Part shown: piece after piece, positions 62,547-64,000 of the stretch
Position numbering within the stretch: position 1 is the stretch's first letter
How the letters are laid out: every line of letters starts with the position of its first letter
Source: an uncultured Flavobacteriaceae bacterium
GTDB taxonomy: Bacteria; Bacteroidota; Bacteroidia; Flavobacteriales; Flavobacteriaceae
Direction: 5' to 3'
Assembly: GCA_947488435.1 (NCBI GenBank)
Contig: CANKZG010000002.1
Span: forward strand, 124,001 to 188,000
Length of the DNA: 64,000 nucleotides
Position numbers and translations under genes: made by a program
The notes under the pieces: model-generated
Database searches by the model: none
What the model saw: the letters and a program-made list of their open reading frames with translations, nothing else
Told to the model about the DNA's origin: nothing

Positions 62547-64000
62547 ATGGAATTGAATAAATACAGTAAGAATGTCACGCAAGACCCAAGTCAACCTGCG
62601 GCTCAGGCAATGTTACATGCTATTGGACTTACCGAAAAGGATTTAAAAAAACCACTAATTGGTATCGGAAGCACGGGTTATGAGGGTAACCCATGTAACA
62701 TGCACTTAAATGATCTGGCGCAGTTCGTAAAAGAGGGCACGAATGCTGGTAATCTGGTAGGTTTAGTATTTAATACAATCGGTGTTAGCGATGGTATTTC
62801 TATGGGAACCTATGGAATGCGATATTCTCTTCCTTCGCGTGATATAATTGCCGATTCTATGGAAACGGTGGTACAAGCCATGAATTACGATGGTTTAATT
62901 ACTGTTGTGGGTTGCGACAAAAATATGCCAGGAGCATTAATGGCTATGATTCGTTTAAACAGGCCATCCGTATTATTATATGGAGGGACGATAGCTTCTG
63001 GTTGCTTTAAAGATAAAAAATTAGATGTTGTTTCTGCTTTTGAAGCATGGGGAGAGAAAGTTGCGGGAACGCTAAATGAAACAGATTATAAAGGGATTAT
63101 CCAAAACGCCTGTCCAGGTGCAGGTGCCTGTGGTGGAATGTATACGGCAAATACAATGGCTTCTGCAATTGAAGCTTTAGGAATGTCAATGCCATATAGT
63201 TCATCCAACCCTGCCTTAGGAAAAGAAAAGAAACACGATTGTATAGCCTCTGGTAAGGCACTTCGTTATCTACTCGAAAATGATATAAAACCTAGTGATA
63301 TCCTTACCAGAAAGTCATTTGAAAATGCGGTACGATTGCTCACCTTATTAGGGGGTTCCACCAATGCCGTATTGCACTTTTTAGCCATTGCTAAAGCCGC
63401 AGAAATTGAGTTCACCTTAGATGATTTTCAAAAAATGAGTGATCAAACTCCATTTCTGGCAGATTTAAAACCTAGCGGGAAATACTTAATGGAAGACTTG
63501 CATCGTGCAGGGGGAGTGCCCGCAGTTATGAAATTTATGCTTTCGCACGGAATGTTACATGGGGATTGTTTGACCGTAACAGGGAAAACCATAGCCGAAA
63601 ATTTAGCTGATTTACCGGGACTAAAAACTGGACAGCAAATTATTAAACCTGTTACAGCACCTATTAAGGCAACAGGTCACCTACGTATACTATATGGAAA
63701 TTTAGCATCAGAGGGAGCGGTAGCTAAAATTACAGGAAAAGAAGGTCTAGTTTTTACTGGGCCAGCTAAAGTTTTTGAAGATGAATTTCAAGCAAATGCC
63801 GGTATTGGTAAGGGTCTGGTTAAGAAAGGAGATGTTGTTGTTATTCGGTATGAAGGTCCAAAAGGAGGACCGGGTATGCCAGAAATGTTGAAACCCACCG
63901 CGGCAATTATGGGCGCTGGTTTAGGCAAAGATGTAGCCTTGATTACCGATGGACGCTTTTCTGGAGGAACACACGGGTTTGTAGTAGGCCATATAGCTCC
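62547..64000 (+). CDS. ilvD: Dihydroxy-acid dehydratase (3' end outside window)
   Basis: Branched-chain amino acid biosynthesis: dehydrates 2,3-dihydroxy acids to 2-keto acids. 484 residues are visible, about 85 percent of the usual length. Fe-S cluster ligands C50 (GNPCNMH), C123 (GCDKNMPG) and C195 (GACGGMY) are present, with the block KPSGKY-like region and [13 protein letters not shown] before the edge. The ATG at 62547 gives the standard N-terminus. It is preceded by an inverted repeat and a TATCTTTG promoter element, and probably leads an ilv operon that continues to the right. Confidence 0.96.
   Translation, partial: MELNKYSKNVTQDPSQPAAQAMLHAIGLTEKDLKKPLIGIGSTGYEGNPCNMHLNDLAQFVKEGTNAGNLVGLVFNTIGVSDGISMGTYGMRYSLPSRDIIADSMETVVQAMNYDGLITVVGCDKNMPGALMAMIRLNRPSVLLYGGTIASGCFKDKKLDVVSAFEAWGEKVAGTLNETDYKGIIQNACPGAGACGGMYTANTMASAIEALGMSMPYSSSNPALGKEKKHDCIASGKALRYLLENDIKPSDILTRKSFENAVRLLTLLGGSTNAVLHFLAIAKAAEIEFTLDDFQKMSDQTPFLADLKPSGKYLMEDLHRAGGVPAVMKFMLSHGMLHGDCLTVTGKTIAENLADLPGLKTGQQIIKPVTAPIKATGHLRILYGNLASEGAVAKITGKEGLVFTGPAKVFEDEFQANAGIGKGLVKKGDVVVIRYEGPKGGPGMPEMLKPTAAIMGAGLGKDVALITDGRFSGGTHGFVVGHIA

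Noticed and set aside
1-64000. tRNA, rRNA, CRISPR, insertion sequences, phage genes
   Set aside because: None of their characteristic structures or proteins was seen by eye; a tRNA or repeat scan could still find a small one.

Overview
The window is low-GC DNA from a member of the Bacteroidota, most likely a (marine) Flavobacteriaceae. The basis is the gene content (degenerate RibBA, GldL-like membrane protein, DUF4157 protein, FtsK/LolA/LptF gene string, lipoproteins), several promoters of the Bacteroidota type with a TAnnTTTG -7 element, and few recognisable Shine-Dalgarno sites. No tRNA, rRNA, CRISPR array, insertion sequence or prophage was seen. About 52 protein genes are supported. Both edges cut a gene: an ABC ATPase on the left and ilvD on the right.

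Layout. 1-4.4 kb: ABC exporter ATPase and a permease fused to an M1 peptidase. 4.6-10.4 kb: L-serine dehydratase, a secreted unknown protein, a ferredoxin-nucleotide cyclase fusion behind a palindrome-flanked promoter, RluF and a CPA1 antiporter. 10.4-18.2 kb: a small membrane ORF, a TauE-like exporter, then a leftward string tpx-dgkA-ftsK-lolA-lptF-ribBA (redox, envelope, division, riboflavin). 18.2-23.7 kb: NhaC, a Cys/Met-type PLP enzyme divergent from an Lrp regulator, an ankyrin protein and lipoamide dehydrogenase. 23.8-25.8 kb: a divergent pair, a GIY-YIG-like small protein and a DUF4157 (eCIS-core) protein with a membrane-active-looking C-terminus.

25.9-43.2 kb is mostly housekeeping and hydrolases: an AraC regulator, aldo/keto reductase, DUF3179, a double CDGSH protein, a DUF1624-like membrane protein, FMN reductase, PabB, a lipase-like hydrolase, TilS, DsbD, an S15-type lipoprotein peptidase, penicillin acylase and a YifB ATPase. 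43.3-51.1 kb is a tight five-gene rightward operon rare outside Planctomycetes-like genomes: DUF1549/DUF1553 cytochrome, DUF1501, NHL propeller, a CHB_HEX lipoprotein, and a DUF2231-cytochrome-LRR-CHB_HEX fusion. A Tat-exported HisC-like aminotransferase follows in convergent orientation.

52.2-56.1 kb holds two convergent sulfotransferases with abutting stop codons, a tandem YegP protein, a GldL-like membrane protein and a DUF559-like protein. 56.2-60.9 kb is a compact operon, DUF2891 lipoprotein, NRAMP-like carrier and pxpABC, which should take up and open 5-oxoproline. The carrier has lost the NRAMP metal ligands, so it is a good candidate for an organic-substrate transporter. An aldehyde dehydrogenase and the start of ilvD close the window.
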